Of a DNA stretch of 64,000 nucleotides, positions 42,663-54,305 are shown piece by piece (the first letter of the stretch is position 1; each line of letters opens with the position of its first letter). The notes below the pieces were generated by a model. It did not search any database. It was not told where the DNA came from and worked only from the letters and a program-made list of their open reading frames with translations. This stretch comes from Platycnemis pennipes (lineage: Eukaryota; Arthropoda; Insecta; Odonata; Platycnemididae), in NCBI GenBank assembly GCA_933228895.1, contig OW121856.1:105995027-106059026 (forward strand). The letters are read 5' to 3'. The position numbers were made by a program, and so were the translations under genes.

Positions 42663-43360
42663 TATCCTGTAACATAACTGAAGCGTAATATCCTGCTCCT
42701 GGATGCTTTCTTAACTTCTGATGGTTGTGATACATGCTAATACTCATTCGCGAGTACTAAACACTTTCTTTAATAATTTTAAGAAGATCTGTGAGTTGGT
42801 GAGTTTTTGTGCATTTCGCAGACCCATCACAAATATTTCTTCCACGCTAAGGTATTTGTTAATTTGGTAAAACTTTTTCGGGGTTTGGTAATCCCTGTTT
42901 CTGAAATAGTTATGTCGCTTATAATTTTGTTGGGTTTTCTTGTTTTCTCTTTTGTTTTGCGCTTTAAACTATTTGTTTAGTGTGTTGGCTATATTTTTTC
43001 CCTTTTTTTTAAAGAAAGCGTTGCTTTTGTACACAACTCTCACCCATGCCTCCGAAGAGCCCTTGACCCTTCATAACCTCCCATCCCGCCACCCTCCCTT
43101 TGGACATATCGTGCAACTCCGTTTGCAAATGCACCTGAAGGTGATGCGCCGCATCCAAACCATATTGGTGAGCTCTCAATGAGTTTATTCTTTAGAAAAA
43201 CATTGTCTCTTCTCCCTCGTCATATACCGAGTAGTTATTGTCCAGCATGTTTCCATGTAGTAGCCACACACACTCGTGGTGTCACGCTGGATATTTCATA
43301 CTTTAGATAGATTTACTGCTGCGTCGGATGCTGAACTCATGACTAGAGGCTCTCATATCA
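42663..43360. other. Unassigned spacer
   Basis: T-rich AT-rich sequence; a weak CR1-like CCACACACACTCGTGGTG lies near 43265. No coding motif. Confidence 0.4.
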
Positions 43361-43369
43361 ACCAATGTA

Positions 43370-43475
43370 ATAGCCTAGTTGAATGTCAATGGTGCATGTT
43401 TGGTGATCTTCACCCCTGCCACACACCCTCGCCCAGGCTAGCAGGGTACTGCGTACATACAGGTGTAGATTTGCA
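43370..43475 (+). mobile_element. CR1-B/C 3' end fragment
   Basis: TGTCAATGGTGCATGTTTGG, then GATCTTCACCCCTGCCACAC and a worn GGCTAGCAGGGTACTGCG with a degenerate tail. Confidence 0.65.
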
Positions 43476-44035
43476 GTACACTTAGAAATACCATTACACA
43501 ATAGCTTTAATGTGAAGGCTAACAATCAAAAATCTGGAATTTGTAAGTTTAATACTTGCTATTAGCTGTATCTTATCTCTTTCATTCTTCTAACAGTAAT
43601 GATAGGGAAAATGTATAAGAAATAGCTTCGTGCTCAGCAATTGATTTCTACGATTCCCCAAAATTATTTTTTATCGTAATGGCTTCACGTTAAAGATGGT
43701 TTACAATTACACGAAATTTAAGTTGTCATTTTTGAATAACTTAATAATTCTCATGCTATGGAAATCGATTTGTGCAACATTGGTTCTCTTATAATGGTGT
43801 TAAATCATCCTTGAATGGTGCTAAATCATCAAGTTTATGCTCTGCTTTATTTAAATATGTGGCTTTATTTGAGAAGTTTGAAGCTAGAGTTTTAGGGTGT
43901 CTTCAGAGTGTTGGCTAAGTTTCCCTGCTTGCGAAACGATCTGGTTTAAATCTATTCCAAGCACCAACGTGAATAGTTTCAGTGCATCTCTACTTGCCAA
44001 TGAATCTTAACGAATCTTACAACCAATGAATGTTT
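43476..44035. other. Unassigned AT-rich spacer
   Basis: No feature recognised beyond a short AATGGTG(T/C)TAAATCATC duplication near 43795-43830. Confidence 0.4.
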
Positions 44036-44400
44036 GCCGTTCCCTTTAATCGTAACATTCCTCGCTGCAAGTGGATTCAGAAGCAAAACGCATCATCGAA
44101 CTCCACTCCCCACAACTCGTCGCCGGTGGAGAAGCTGCGCCTCTGGTGGACAGAGTGGCGCCCTCGGTAATTCTTTTGTTTATGACAGAGTAGTTTGCTC
44201 CATCGCCGCTGCCACCGGGGCCGTCAGCGAGAGGGCAACTAATGTCAATGGACGTCTTCGAGGGGCGGCCCCCGCTTGCAGGGGGGGCGACCTTTGCCAC
44301 GCCGAAGATAGTCGAGACGAGGAGAGAAATTGGACCGGCCGCTCTGAATTGAGAAGGCCTGGCTCACTCTTGTTTCCCCCGCTCGTATTACTTAAAGCTA
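44036..44400. other. Unassigned GC-rich island
   Basis: Abruptly GC-rich with CpGs between AT-rich flanks, including CCACCAGAGGCGC (minus) and AGTGGCGCCCTC (plus) words. The long plus-strand frame 44034-44561 has no recognisable domain. A regulatory island is possible, unproven. Confidence 0.35.
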
Positions 44401-46480
44401 TTAACCTGGTCAAGTGTGCATTTTTAGGGATTTATTTGTGTGTAGCCCTTGCTAGGCGCAGTAAACAGAACACTTGCGCACTTAGAAACACGACTCCGAT
44501 TCTGATAAATATGAGCGACCGATTGGAAGCAAATGAAATCTTGCAGCAACGCAAAACATAAGTTAGACAGACACTGAAAACATATTGCATACTAACAATT
44601 ACCCCTCGTTTTAGAGACAAGTCGATAGAGGTACAGTCCACCGTGCGTCTGCCAAAGTTTAAGAAAAGGATTTTACGAAGAGTTCTGCATTATTTGAGAA
44701 TATTTTAAGATATATTTTAAGAATAAAATACTGAGTGAAAATTCAATAGCATTTTGTTCAAACGCAAGGGAATTAGTGGAGAAACATTCGAACCTTGAGG
44801 CCTTTAAATAAAAATATTCGAAAATAAACTCACATGACAAAGAGAAATGAAATATTTGGAACAGCTTCTTTCGGAGTAAATTAAATGACTTCGTAACCAC
44901 ACCAGACAGGGATCTCTCTTTGATTAATGAAACTACGTTTGACTTTATAACTGGCCAAAAGGACTATTAAACCAAATAAATTTGATTAAATTTAATTGAT
45001 CACCTTGCCTGGAAGATAAACTAACAAAATTCTGGAATCAGAAATTGCACTGAACTTACAATTTATATTTAGTAAGTCATTGCAAGAAGGTAAAGCACCA
45101 AAAAAAACTGGAAATATGCATGTGTCACTACTATACCTATTTAAAAAACGAGAGCAAATAGGTTCTTGAAAATTACAGTTCGATATCGTAAACCTATTTC
45201 CCTACTTGAATCAACGTTTCGGATTCTTATAAAGTCATGCTCCACATCAACAAGATTTTCATCCTTTTACATTCATGCTCGTTCTTCAAGGGTTCTCGTC
45301 ATAAGTCCATTGTGTTAGTAAACTTTTATTGGAAAAATTATTAATAGTGTTTTACTGCCATTAATTTCCAATTAAGCTATTTATTGTGGTGATTAAATGC
45401 TTCTAATCTTCAACCAAATCTCAAATTTCTTGTCTACGACGAGTTCAGTTCAAATTTTGCATAACGCTGCAACATTACTATCAATAAATGAATAGGATTT
45501 TCTTTCTATAAGGCTTTTTTATATGTTGTACTTCATTTTAGGTCCGTTTAAATTACATAGGTTCGCTGCCTTAGTTACAGGAGTAAGGATACTCACTCGC
45601 GACATCTCGTGATTGGCTATACTAATTAGTCTCCTGGTGCTCAGTTCCAAAAGCGCACAAAATCTCTGCTTCAATTTTGAAGAACATTTTATATATTCTG
45701 CTCTCATGGCACGGCATTCATTTAAAAGTTTAATTAACTCTCTTCGAGAAGTTCTTAGCCATTTTACCATGAAACTGATTCATGCAATGAAAATTTAACG
45801 GTATCTACTTTAACGTTTCCTAGTGAAGAGTTAGGGTCTATGTAACCTTGTGAAAGTTTGAAAGAGTAAAATACTGCTTAATCGCTTATACCAAAAATCA
45901 ATTAAAATAATCCTAGTCAAATTCAATTGATGATTTTTGTGGTGCCTAACATTACTATTAATACCTCGATAGTTTATGTATAGTATGGTGGCGCTCCTTT
46001 CTGCAATGAAATATTAACTTCAAATGGAAATCTTCTCAGGGTCCCACTGCCTTGGCTCCAGGGGATAGATGCGGCCATGGAATTCCATCAGTCGCAGGGC
46101 CCTCCCTCAGATATCGCTACATTCAATTATTTAAAGCAAATCAAATGAAATGATTTATGAAAACCTCCCTCTGAGCACACACCCACGGACTAGACATGGG
46201 GTCGTTCCCAATTGTGCCATCCATGACAGCCCCTTTCGTGACGAATGTGCATTTGACATATTCGTGACCTCCCGTAGGTCTCTTTGATATGATGACGGGA
46301 CCAGGATTAACTCGCGCACAATATCCTTAGGGGAAAGGAACGATTCGCATCTCGGAGGTTCGTGAACCAGCCTTCTTTCAGCATTGATACGCCATCAGCA
46401 ATTCAGCGCAGACATTGCGGCATTCTCAGTTTGCAAACCAAATGAAAACTTTCAATAGTTGATGAAAGACAACGCAAGAC
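44401..46480. other. Unassigned AT-rich 2-kb spacer
   Basis: No transposon fragment, RNA gene or coding motif recognised on either strand. Confidence 0.4.
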
Positions 46481-46484
46481 ACAT

Positions 46485-46750
46485 CTACATACACATTACC
46501 CTGCAAGCCACCATTAAGATGTGTGGCAAGAGGTATATTTACACGAAACATTCATTATATATCATGCATGAAAAATATCAGTAGTTATATACTAGTCTAA
46601 AATCTTACAATTTGAAAAAAAAGATGAAAATAGCCAAGCAAACATGCTGTTAATTGGGTTAGCTTAAGGTATTACACCAACATGCAACTAATTATGATAT
46701 CCACCGATACAATTGTATTTATACTATGGGATATATTTACAGCTATTCAT
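46485..46750 (-). mobile_element. CR1-A, short old 3' fragment
   Basis: Worn tail complement and terminus (CATTACCCTGCAAGCCACC, then ATTAAGATGTGTGGCA), CR1-A 3' UTR and the first codons inward (GGGATATATTTACAGC), then it meets CR1-B sequence. Confidence 0.75.
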
Positions 46751-47434
46751 AAAGAGCGATGTTTCGTTTCACCAGTTAGATTTCACCTTGATTATGTAGC
46801 CAGTGTCAAAGTACCAATTTTATTACGGCCATCGGAGATTTTTATAACTTGTCACTTTAAGAGGCCGTAGAGCTCACGTCCCCTAGTTTTAATCAGAGCG
46901 TAGATTAGAGTAGAGATTAAATCTATTAGAGAAATTTCAATCGGATAGCTTCTCTGAAGATGTTAGGCACATTTTAAAAACACCAGCGTATTATGCTAGA
47001 TTCGACCAGATAAATAAGATTAGAGAGATAGATTGTCGTACCGATAGATTCAATATATCATTTTTCCCCCCTGCTATAAGAGAACAGAATAGGCAGCATA
47101 GCAAAGGGATCGGTAGGTGAAATACTTTATTCTGTAGTGCATGATGTATGAATGAATACAAGTACTAATCCTTTTTTATGCATAATATGTAGGCATGTTT
47201 GGTGAGAGTTCACCCCCTGCCACACACCTTTATGGTGGCTTGCAGGGTATTATGTAGCTGTAGATGTATATGAATGTATTAACCCATCAAATACTATAGA
47301 TACTAACAATCTAGTTGCATGAGAAACTATAGTTGCTTGTTTGCATGTTAGTGGTGCATGCTTGTTGATCTTCACCCCCTGCCACACACCCTCGCGGTGG
47401 CTTGCAGGGTATCAGGTAGATGTAGATGTAGATA
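46751..47434 (+). mobile_element. CR1-B copy interrupted by a CR1-A tail insertion
   Basis: AAGAGCGATGTTTCG.. start, a disrupted stretch at 46800-46890, then coding SDSFSEDVRHILK-type segment, ARFDQINKIREID, SFFPPAIREQNRQHS, CR1-B 3' UTR and tail. A 114-bp CR1-A tail sits at 47155-47268. Confidence 0.82.
47155..47268 (+). mobile_element. CR1-A tail-only insertion (114 bp) with 8-bp target duplication
   Basis: Only the last ~114 bp of CR1-A (from AATACAAGTACTAATCCTTT to the tail). TATGAATG flanks it at 47147-47154 and 47269-47276; removing it restores the CR1-B 3' UTR. Confidence 0.92.
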
Positions 47435-47684
47435 TAATTGAATTATTCCATGCCTTCTGTATTGCCTAAAAAGTGTTGGGTACATCTCAATCTTTCATTT
47501 ATATGCTGCTACCCATTTACACTTGTTCCCTGGACTTTGAAAAGGCACCAAAGAGTAGATAGAATAAAAGTTCCGATGAAAAATTTAGGCGTGGGTCGGA
47601 TAGAAAGAGGCGTCTTTTTAGATTGGATTATTTTGGCGTGGAGCACAAGGAAGAATGACGAGGCAAGTAATATGTTTTCCCCAG

Positions 47685-47800
47685 TACGTCTACATCCACG
47701 CTACACCCTGCAAACCGACGCGATGGTGTGTGGCAGGGGGTGAAGATCACCAAACATGCTCTATTGACATGCAACTACTACACAGAATTATGTTAGAAAA
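47685..47800 (-). mobile_element. CR1-C 3' end fragment
   Basis: TACGTCTACATCCACGCTAC, then ACCCTGCAAACCGACGCGAT, TGTGTGGCAGGGGGTGAAGA and CATGCAACTACTA. No coding part. Confidence 0.7.
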
Positions 47801-48652
47801 TAGGGGCACATGCAGCTACATAATAAGCATTCGAGGAGATTCGATCCAGGACCCTTACACATTTACCTTACCCCTAATATACGGCTCACTCCTTGATGAC
47901 GTGGAGTATAATTTTATAAGGATCCGAAACTTGACTCTTGTAGCGAGAGAGGTCGTTATAGGATTGGAAGCGTTAAGAATGTGTTGAAGAGAATGAGAAG
48001 CGTATGACGAATGGAAAGGAGAACGAATTAAGATGATTTAAGACGGATGGGGTTCGGGTGGGGAGGATGATTGCTGGCAGAAGAAGGGAGAGAGGGTGGA
48101 ACACCTACTTAGGGATAATGGTTTGTAGAAGGCCACTTAAGGGGGCAGAATGCTGAGTAAGCGAGGTTGAGAGATGAAAATTAAGGGCACTATGAATATT
48201 ATAAAGTGGAGTCGATAATACACTGGAGTTGTGGAAGAAAGAAGAGGAGCGTAGGGAACGCGTTGGAAGATGAAAGAAAGAGTCGCATATTCCGTAAAAA
48301 TGTTCCCTAAGCAGCAGAAAATTATCAGCCAGTAACGTATATTTCGTATTGTAGCTGTTAGAAATGCTATTTGATTAATAGGAAGTAATCATCAACCAGA
48401 TCCTTAAAATCTTTCTTGCACTTACTACTAAGATCAAAATGGCATTTTCATCTCGTAGCAGGTGTCTTTATCGGCACTCCTTTTGGTCTCAATTTGATAA
48501 TACTTCGGTAAAATTCGTTAATTATTCATTCCTTGATATCACTCATATGCCCGTCGCTTATGATCTTTTGGAATGAACTTTTTTAGCATTGGCCAAAAGA
48601 GGCCTAAATATATGCGAAATTCATGCGTATTATATGTGATCATTCATCTTAC
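47801..48652. other. Unassigned spacer
   Basis: Purine-rich in 47990-48270; may hold an unrecognisable LINE remnant, but no motif supports it. Confidence 0.35.
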
Positions 48653-48985
48653 ATCTACACATACTTAATGCCCAGCTTACCACCGCAAGGGTGTATGGCA
48701 GGGGGTGAATATCTCCAAACTTGAACTGCTTACATGCAACTATGATACGCAGTGTTACTACTTCATGCATACATGTTATATATAAGGGTCACGTGCAACT
48801 AGGTGGCTAGAAACTACACATTAATGAAGTGATTACTAGTTAATAAACCAATATCCTAGATATATTTATCGATCTTTCCCTATCATTCATGTGTGAGTAA
48901 TGCTTAAACATGTATCATTCACTACAGACAACTCTAGCAATTTTTCCCCTACCTAACCTTTTGCTATTGAGCTTTCTTAAGGTCA
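48653..48985 (-). mobile_element. CR1-C, 3' UTR portion of a host copy
   Basis: ACATCTACACATACTTAATG, then CCCAGCTTACCACCGCAAGG and a CR1-C 3' UTR (AAGGGTCACGTGCAACTAGG, AGCAATTTTTCCCCTACC). It continues after the RTE insertion at 49199. Confidence 0.72.
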
Positions 48986-49198
48986 TCATCATGAGTCAAC
49001 AATCCTAGGATTGGTTAGGCGCAGCCCTCCACTCAATTCTTCTATTGGCCAACCTCTTCATATTAACGTAATTCCTCTCTTTTACATCCGTCACAACTTG
49101 CTCCTTGTATATCATACGAAGCCTTCCTTAGCGGCTCTTCCCGTTCGCTTTTGCCACGACGATCGTCTTCATCAGGCCATCGTGTCTCAAGGTATGGC
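48986..49198 (-). mobile_element. RTE-like LINE fragment inserted in CR1-C
   Basis: Reverse complement of the (GATGAT)-tailed RTE family: tail CATCATCATGA, then the C-terminal codons (NYVNMKRLANRRIEW, complement of LRHDGLMK). Bounded on both sides by CR1-C sequence. Confidence 0.78.
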
Positions 49199-49395
49199 CT
49201 TTAATAAATCTAGCTACCTCCCTTGCACGCGCTCTAATTCCTTTATCATACCTTCCTCGTACGGATCTAATATATTAGTGGCGTATTCTAAATGACGTCT
49301 GACAAGTGTAAAATAGCTTCTCTCTCATCGCATTTGCCTGGAACCCTTTTCAAAAATCGAAAACCTCGGTTTCCTACCCTAGCTATTTCCATTTG
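49199..49395 (-). pseudogene. CR1-C RT C-terminal fragment
   Basis: Minus-strand codons resemble LVRRHLEYATNILDPYEEG..IRELERVQGR..ARFIK with stops; the part between this and the 3' UTR at 48985 is missing. Confidence 0.6.
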
Positions 49396-49564
49396 ATTAT
49401 ATTTTTTTAAAATTTAAGTATATTATCTTAAGTATACAGCGTTTTATTGTAACTGCTATAGGAGTGTTAGGTTTTCAGATTCCTCAACTTCCAAGGGTAA
49501 GGTTTATTCATCATCTCAAATACCTTAGTAATATTGCTAAGTATAGGATGATTCTTCGGGAGTA

Positions 49565-49792
49565 AAGGTCCTTTTTTTTAAAAATGAAAAATATTTAACT
49601 TTTTGCTGGCGTTTCGGAAAATGTATTTTTTCCTTCTTCAGGGCTTCAGTTCTATGAGGTGAATTTGTTTACTTTTAATCTTATAAACAAATTCATATTA
49701 AAGAACTTTCCCTGAAGAAGGAAAAAATACGGAAAATTTCGGAAGCATCGGCAAAAAGTTAAATGTTTTTCATTTTTTTAAAAAAAGGACCT
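49565..49792. mobile_element. Fold-back element 4 (228 bp) with hammerhead-like cores
   Basis: Arms run from AGGTCCTTTTTTTTAAAAAT to the inverse ending AAAAAAAGGACCT. The minus strand (~49645-49608) reads CTGAAGA-A-GGAAAA AATACA TTTTCC-GAAAC-GCCAGC, with intact CUGANGA, a six-pair stem II and GAAA. The plus-strand counterpart (49724-49760) keeps CTGAAGA but GAAA is altered. Confidence 0.72.
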
Positions 49793-49809
49793 AAACTCAT
49801 GAAAAAGGA

Positions 49810-51336
49810 GGTTTTCGGGAGGTTTTTCAATATCTCTGCAAGATACCCCTCCACCGCTCACCTGGCCCTGATGGTCTCAACCCTAAATTCATTCGCAACT
49901 GTGCTTCATCTCTCTCACAACCTTTAACCATCTTATTTAATCGCTGTTTTTCCCTAGGAACCTTCCCTCCTCAATGGAAGTGCGCCAACGTTACTCCGAT
50001 ACATAAAACAGATCCCAAGAATGATGTTTCAAACTATCGCCCCATCTCATTGCTTCCGATCCTTTCTTCCGTTTGTGAGCGTATTATTCTGAACAGGATT
50101 TACTATTTCACCTCTCCTTTTTTGTCTTCTCAGCAGCATGGTTTCCTCCCAGGAAGATCATGCTTAACCAATCTTGCTGTCTTCCAACACCATGCCGTCA
50201 GTTCAATAGATAAGTCAACTCAACTTGATGCCATTTACCTTGACTTCTCCAAGGCCTTTGACACCCTCCATCATCAACTCCTCCTTCATAAACTCAGCCA
50301 ACAATTTGGCATACATGGTATGTTCCTCAGCCTTCTTTCTAGCTTTCTCTCCAACAGAACCCAGCGTGTAATACTCGCAGGTGCTTCCTCCTCTTGGTCT
50401 CCTGTGACGTCTGGAGTTCCCCAGGGCAGTGTCCTTGGACCATATCTTTTCAATTTATTCATAAATGATCTTCCTTCTCAACTCCACTCCTCTCAAGTCC
50501 ATACCCTTCTCTATGCTGATGATTGCAAGCTTTACAAGCAAATTAATAACACTTCTGACTGTATTTATCTTCAACTTGCCTTAAATCAAACCTCCCTGTG
50601 GTGTGATACCTGGAAACTTAACCTAAACCCTGGAAAATGTAGCATCATGACTCTTGCTCTCAAAACAAAACCCCTGAATTTCAATTACACCATTAATTCA
50701 ACTCCCTTAAACAGAGTGACTACTATGAAAGACCTAAGTGTTAAAACCGACCATAAACTAAATTACTCCGACCACATTCAGACTGTAAAAAGTAAGGCAA
50801 TGTCCCTATTAGGCCTTCTTTACCGCTTCACAGAAATAAAAGATCCCAGAGCACTCCATTCCTACTTCTCAACAATCGTTCTTCCCGTAGTTTCATATTG
50901 CTCCCCTATATGGTCCATATCAGCCCCGACTAATCTAAAATCCCTTGATTGCATCCCCCATTTCTTTGCCAAAATAGTCAAACACAGAGTCCCACATTTC
51001 CGCAATATGTCCTCAAATGCTATTCTGTCTTCTCTTTCCATTTCTACTCTCCAAAACCATAGACTTAAAACTGATTTAAAACTCCTCCACAATACCCTTA
51101 ACTCGATCATTGACTGCCCCGAACTGCTTTCTCTCTTCAACTTTAGGATACCAACTCGATCCACCCGCACGCATTCACTACTCCACCTGCCTACTCCCAG
51201 GATATCTCTCACTCAGCGCTCACCGTTATTTCGCCTCTCCTCCCTTCTTAATTCACTCCCTCACACCGTCGATCCTTTTTATTTATCATGTAACATTTTC
51301 ACCACCCAAGCTATGTCCTACCTGTCAACAAATTAA
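49810..51336 (+). pseudogene. Reverse transcriptase of the fourth LINE family (508 codons open)
   Basis: The frame is open from ~49810 (VFQYLCKIPLHRSPGPDG) to a stop at 51336. Motifs: NYRPISLLPILS, QQHGFLPGRSC, YLDFSKAFDTLHH, SGVPQGSVLGPYLF, LLYADDCKLY with both catalytic Asp, LWCDTWKLNLN. The C-terminal NFRIPTRSTRTHSLLHLP is a Jockey-type tail. No endonuclease because of 5' truncation; an internal ATG at 50050 is not a true start. No internal stop, so the copy is fairly young. Confidence 0.88.
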
Positions 51337-51485
51337 ATATTTCCCCTATCCATGTTGGGCTCAGCGTTGTTGATCTTTATGTTGTTATTGTATTTTTGTC
51401 CTCTTTCATGTTCATTGTTAAATGTTTCACTGTAAATTGGCGCTACTGCTGTATGTGAATAATGCTTTAAATAAATAAATAAAAA
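49810..51485 (+). mobile_element. LINE of a fourth family (Jockey/CR1 superfamily), 5'-truncated
   Basis: A plus-strand element starting within the RT, directly after fold-back element 4, and ending in AAATAAATAAATAAAAA (51470-51485). The body is C-rich on the coding strand, unlike the CR1 families, and lacks the shared CR1 terminus. Confidence 0.85.
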
Positions 51486-51673
51486 CCATCGAGTATATTT
51501 CATAAATTAGAGGTCTGGAATTCAACTTACCAAATATTACTAAGGTAACTTATATGGTTAATAAACCTTACCATTATACAATACAAAGACAACAACGTGT
51601 TCGAGGTGGTATTTCATTCGGTGACCTTTTACTCACCAGGCCGAAGTGCTTTCTTGACTCTTCTTGACGTTTT

Positions 51674-52319
51674 CATCTACATGTACATGATACCCTGCAA
51701 GCCACCGTGAGTGTGTGCGGCAGGGGGTGACGATCACCAAGCTTGCACTACTAACATGTAAGCAAGTAACTATAGGGTCTCATGCAACTAGATTATTAGT
51801 ATCTATAGTATTTAAGGGATTAATACATGCATCATGCACTACAGACTACTCTAAAATATTTCCCCTACCTATCCCTTTGCTATGCTGCCTATTCTGTTAC
51901 CTTATAGTACGGGGGAAAAATGCCATTTTGAATGTATCGGTACGACAATCTATCTCTCTAATCTTATTTATCTGGTCGAATCTAGCATAATACGCTGGTG
52001 TTTTTAATATGTGTCTAACATCTTCAGAGAAGCTATCCGATTGAAATTCCTCTAATAGATTTAATCTGAACTTTAACCTACGCTCTGATAATGATTCCCA
52101 CCCTAATTCTTGTATTAATTCTGATACACTACTCAACCTATCGTAACATCTTTTGACGAACCTACCTGCTCTACGCCGCACACTGTCTAGTTCTCTGATC
52201 AAACCTAATTCATTCGAATCCCATACACTGGCTGCATACTCAAGGTGGGGCCTAACTAGTGAAAAGTAACATCGCTCTTTTGTCTACTCATCACGTTTCC
52301 CAAGTACTCTTTTTAAGAT
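51674..52319 (-). mobile_element. CR1-B, 5'-truncated copy
   Basis: 646 bp: tail complement (CATCTACATGTACATGATAC), terminus, 3' UTR, and an open C-terminal frame 52202-51897 (IRELDSVRRRAGRFVKRCYD, LSERRLKFRLNLLEEFQS, AFFPRTIR then a stop). The copy ends at the codons for KRVLGKRDE. Confidence 0.9.
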
Positions 52320-53128
52320 TTGATGCAAGAGGAATTTCGAGATGCAGCCGAGCATCAAATCGTCCGTCGCTTCGATTCCAGGTCCACTCAGCTCGGGGCG
52401 GCATTCCGACTGAATCGATATCGCACCTTCGAGAGTCTTTCCCTCGAGTGGATCGATTCGGAGGCGGAGTGGGAATGATGAGTAATTAGGAAGTGGGGGC
52501 CGCAGGTGGCTCTCCGAAGTGTCCCCGCACGATAAGGAGTGGTGCGGTGACTTAAGAGATGCCATTTGCATATTAATTCCCTCGCCCAGCGCCCGCAGAG
52601 GAGGACCTGCCTGACTCTCGCAGATACGGAACTCCCATTTAAAAGCAGGACGACTTGAAACATTGCCTCGCGAGGAAGGAGCCATTTCTTGTGCGCCATA
52701 TGCATATTAATGACGCGCGTTTGTTTACACGCGCAATCGCTCCCCTTACCCACAGAGCGGCGCTGCTTTCGTTCTCCAGCACCGATTGATGTTAAGGACG
52801 GATCGTCTTTGCAGTGCAGCAGCGGAGGAGATGCCGTGCACAGTGATGCACGGGCGAGTGGAATGGTGCGGGATCAGTGAATCTCTCTCGGGAGAGATAC
52901 AGCAATCCCAAAGGCGCATTTCAAACAGTAACCCTATTAACGGAATGCTCTCTTCTCTTTTTTCTTCCACCCCAAAATTTCTCGGCAACCCTGATAGCAG
53001 TAATTTATTCCAGCCTCCAAGTTTCGTCTCCTTCTTATAACATTGATTGACTACATTTTAGTAAAGCAGTCTCCAGGGAAATGGATGAAAAGCTGTCAGA
53101 ACTACCCAAGGGGTATATATCGACAGTG
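52320..53128. other. GC-rich island with two POU-type motifs
   Basis: GC-richer, CpG-containing to about 52900. ATTTGCATATTAAT (52564-52577) and ATATGCATATTAAT (52698-52711) share TGCATATTAAT, an arrangement GCAT-N2-TAAT known for class III POU factors. Overlapping frames on both strands lack motifs. Candidate regulatory element only. Confidence 0.4.
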
Positions 53129-53530
53129 ACATCTACATAATGCCCTGCAGGCCACCATAGAGGTGTGTGGCATGGGTTGGATTCACACCAACATGCATTG
53201 CATACCATGAATGAAAAGAATTAGTAGTTATATCCTAGTCTAAGTTTTACATTTTCAAAAAGAGACAAAAATAGCAAAACAAACATGCTGTTTGTTGGGT
53301 TAGCAAAATGTTCCCATACCAGCATTTTATTAGCTATTTATACATCTCATTGTACGAGGAAAGGACATTTTGAATCTGTTAGTTTGGTTGTCAATTTCTC
53401 TACTTTTATGATTATCGTCCAGCCTACCATAGTAAGTTGGAGTTCGTAAAATATTTTTAACGTCACTAGTAAATATTATCTTAAAATTTATTTAAAAGAT
53501 TAAATCTAAATTTCGACTTACGGTCATATA
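53129..53530 (-). mobile_element. CR1-A, old 5'-truncated copy
   Basis: CATCTACATAATGCCCTGCA, then GGCCACCATAGAGGTGTGTG, the 3' UTR and a degenerate RT C-terminus, ending near the codons for SDRRLKF at ~53530. Confidence 0.82.
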
Positions 53531-54300
53531 ACCTCTATTGTCCTCCAATTTGAGAACATAAAACTCCATCGGAAACCTAAGAGAATAAAATAATGAAAAA
53601 CGTGTAGCGTGTAGAAAGAGTACAGGAATTTCTACCGCGGCTGGTTATTCTGAGGGTACCGGAGGAATAAATACACGGTATTAGGGATAGTGCATGGCTG
53701 TGATATTAGTGGGAGAGAGATGGAAAAATATTAGAAACAGACTCCATAAAATCACAAAAAGAAGTTCTTGGAAGAAGAAAGTTGAGAAGAAAAATGGTTG
53801 CATCACAGAGGAAGATATAAAACTAATAAATAACAGAGGAAAATATGGCAATACGAAAACTGAAGAAGAAGGAAATGTACTGCAAAAAATAAAAAGTGAA
53901 ATAAGTGTTGAAATGTGAGAAGCTAGGGGAATGAGAATTAGGGACCTATGCGAAGGTGTGCAAAATACCCTCATCTATGGAAAGGTGAAGGCAACTTCAA
54001 GGATAGTGAGGACCCACTAAGTAAGTCTTATTTGCTGAGGATATCACCGGCCGTTCAAACCGCAGTTCAGTACGAGGAAAGGGAAACGTGTTCGATACGT
54101 AAGCGAAATCATTCTGAATTAATCTTCTCCCCTGCCGCATTGATCTCACCGCGACCAACCGAGTCACAGGTGGCTCTTCCCTGCTGGTTTAGGCCTGAGC
54201 ATAATGACTCTCACTTAAGAGGGAATGACATGGGGCAGTGAAATGGAAACAGGAGAAGATTTGTCAGGATGTATAGCGTCGCCGAATGTTTACGTGTAAA
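53531..54300. other. Unassigned
   Basis: A lysine-rich 74-codon plus-strand frame at 53694-53918 could be a LINE linker remnant but has no diagnostic motif. Remainder unrecognised. Confidence 0.35.
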
Positions 54301-54305
54301 CGCTC

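Noticed and set aside
44034..44561. A 175-codon frame as a host gene
   Set aside because: No domain, low-complexity Arg/Ser-rich composition from a GC-rich island, no splice signals or homologous look.
53694..53918. Lysine-rich 74-codon gene
   Set aside because: Composition-driven frame in an A-rich stretch; no motif, possibly a LINE linker.
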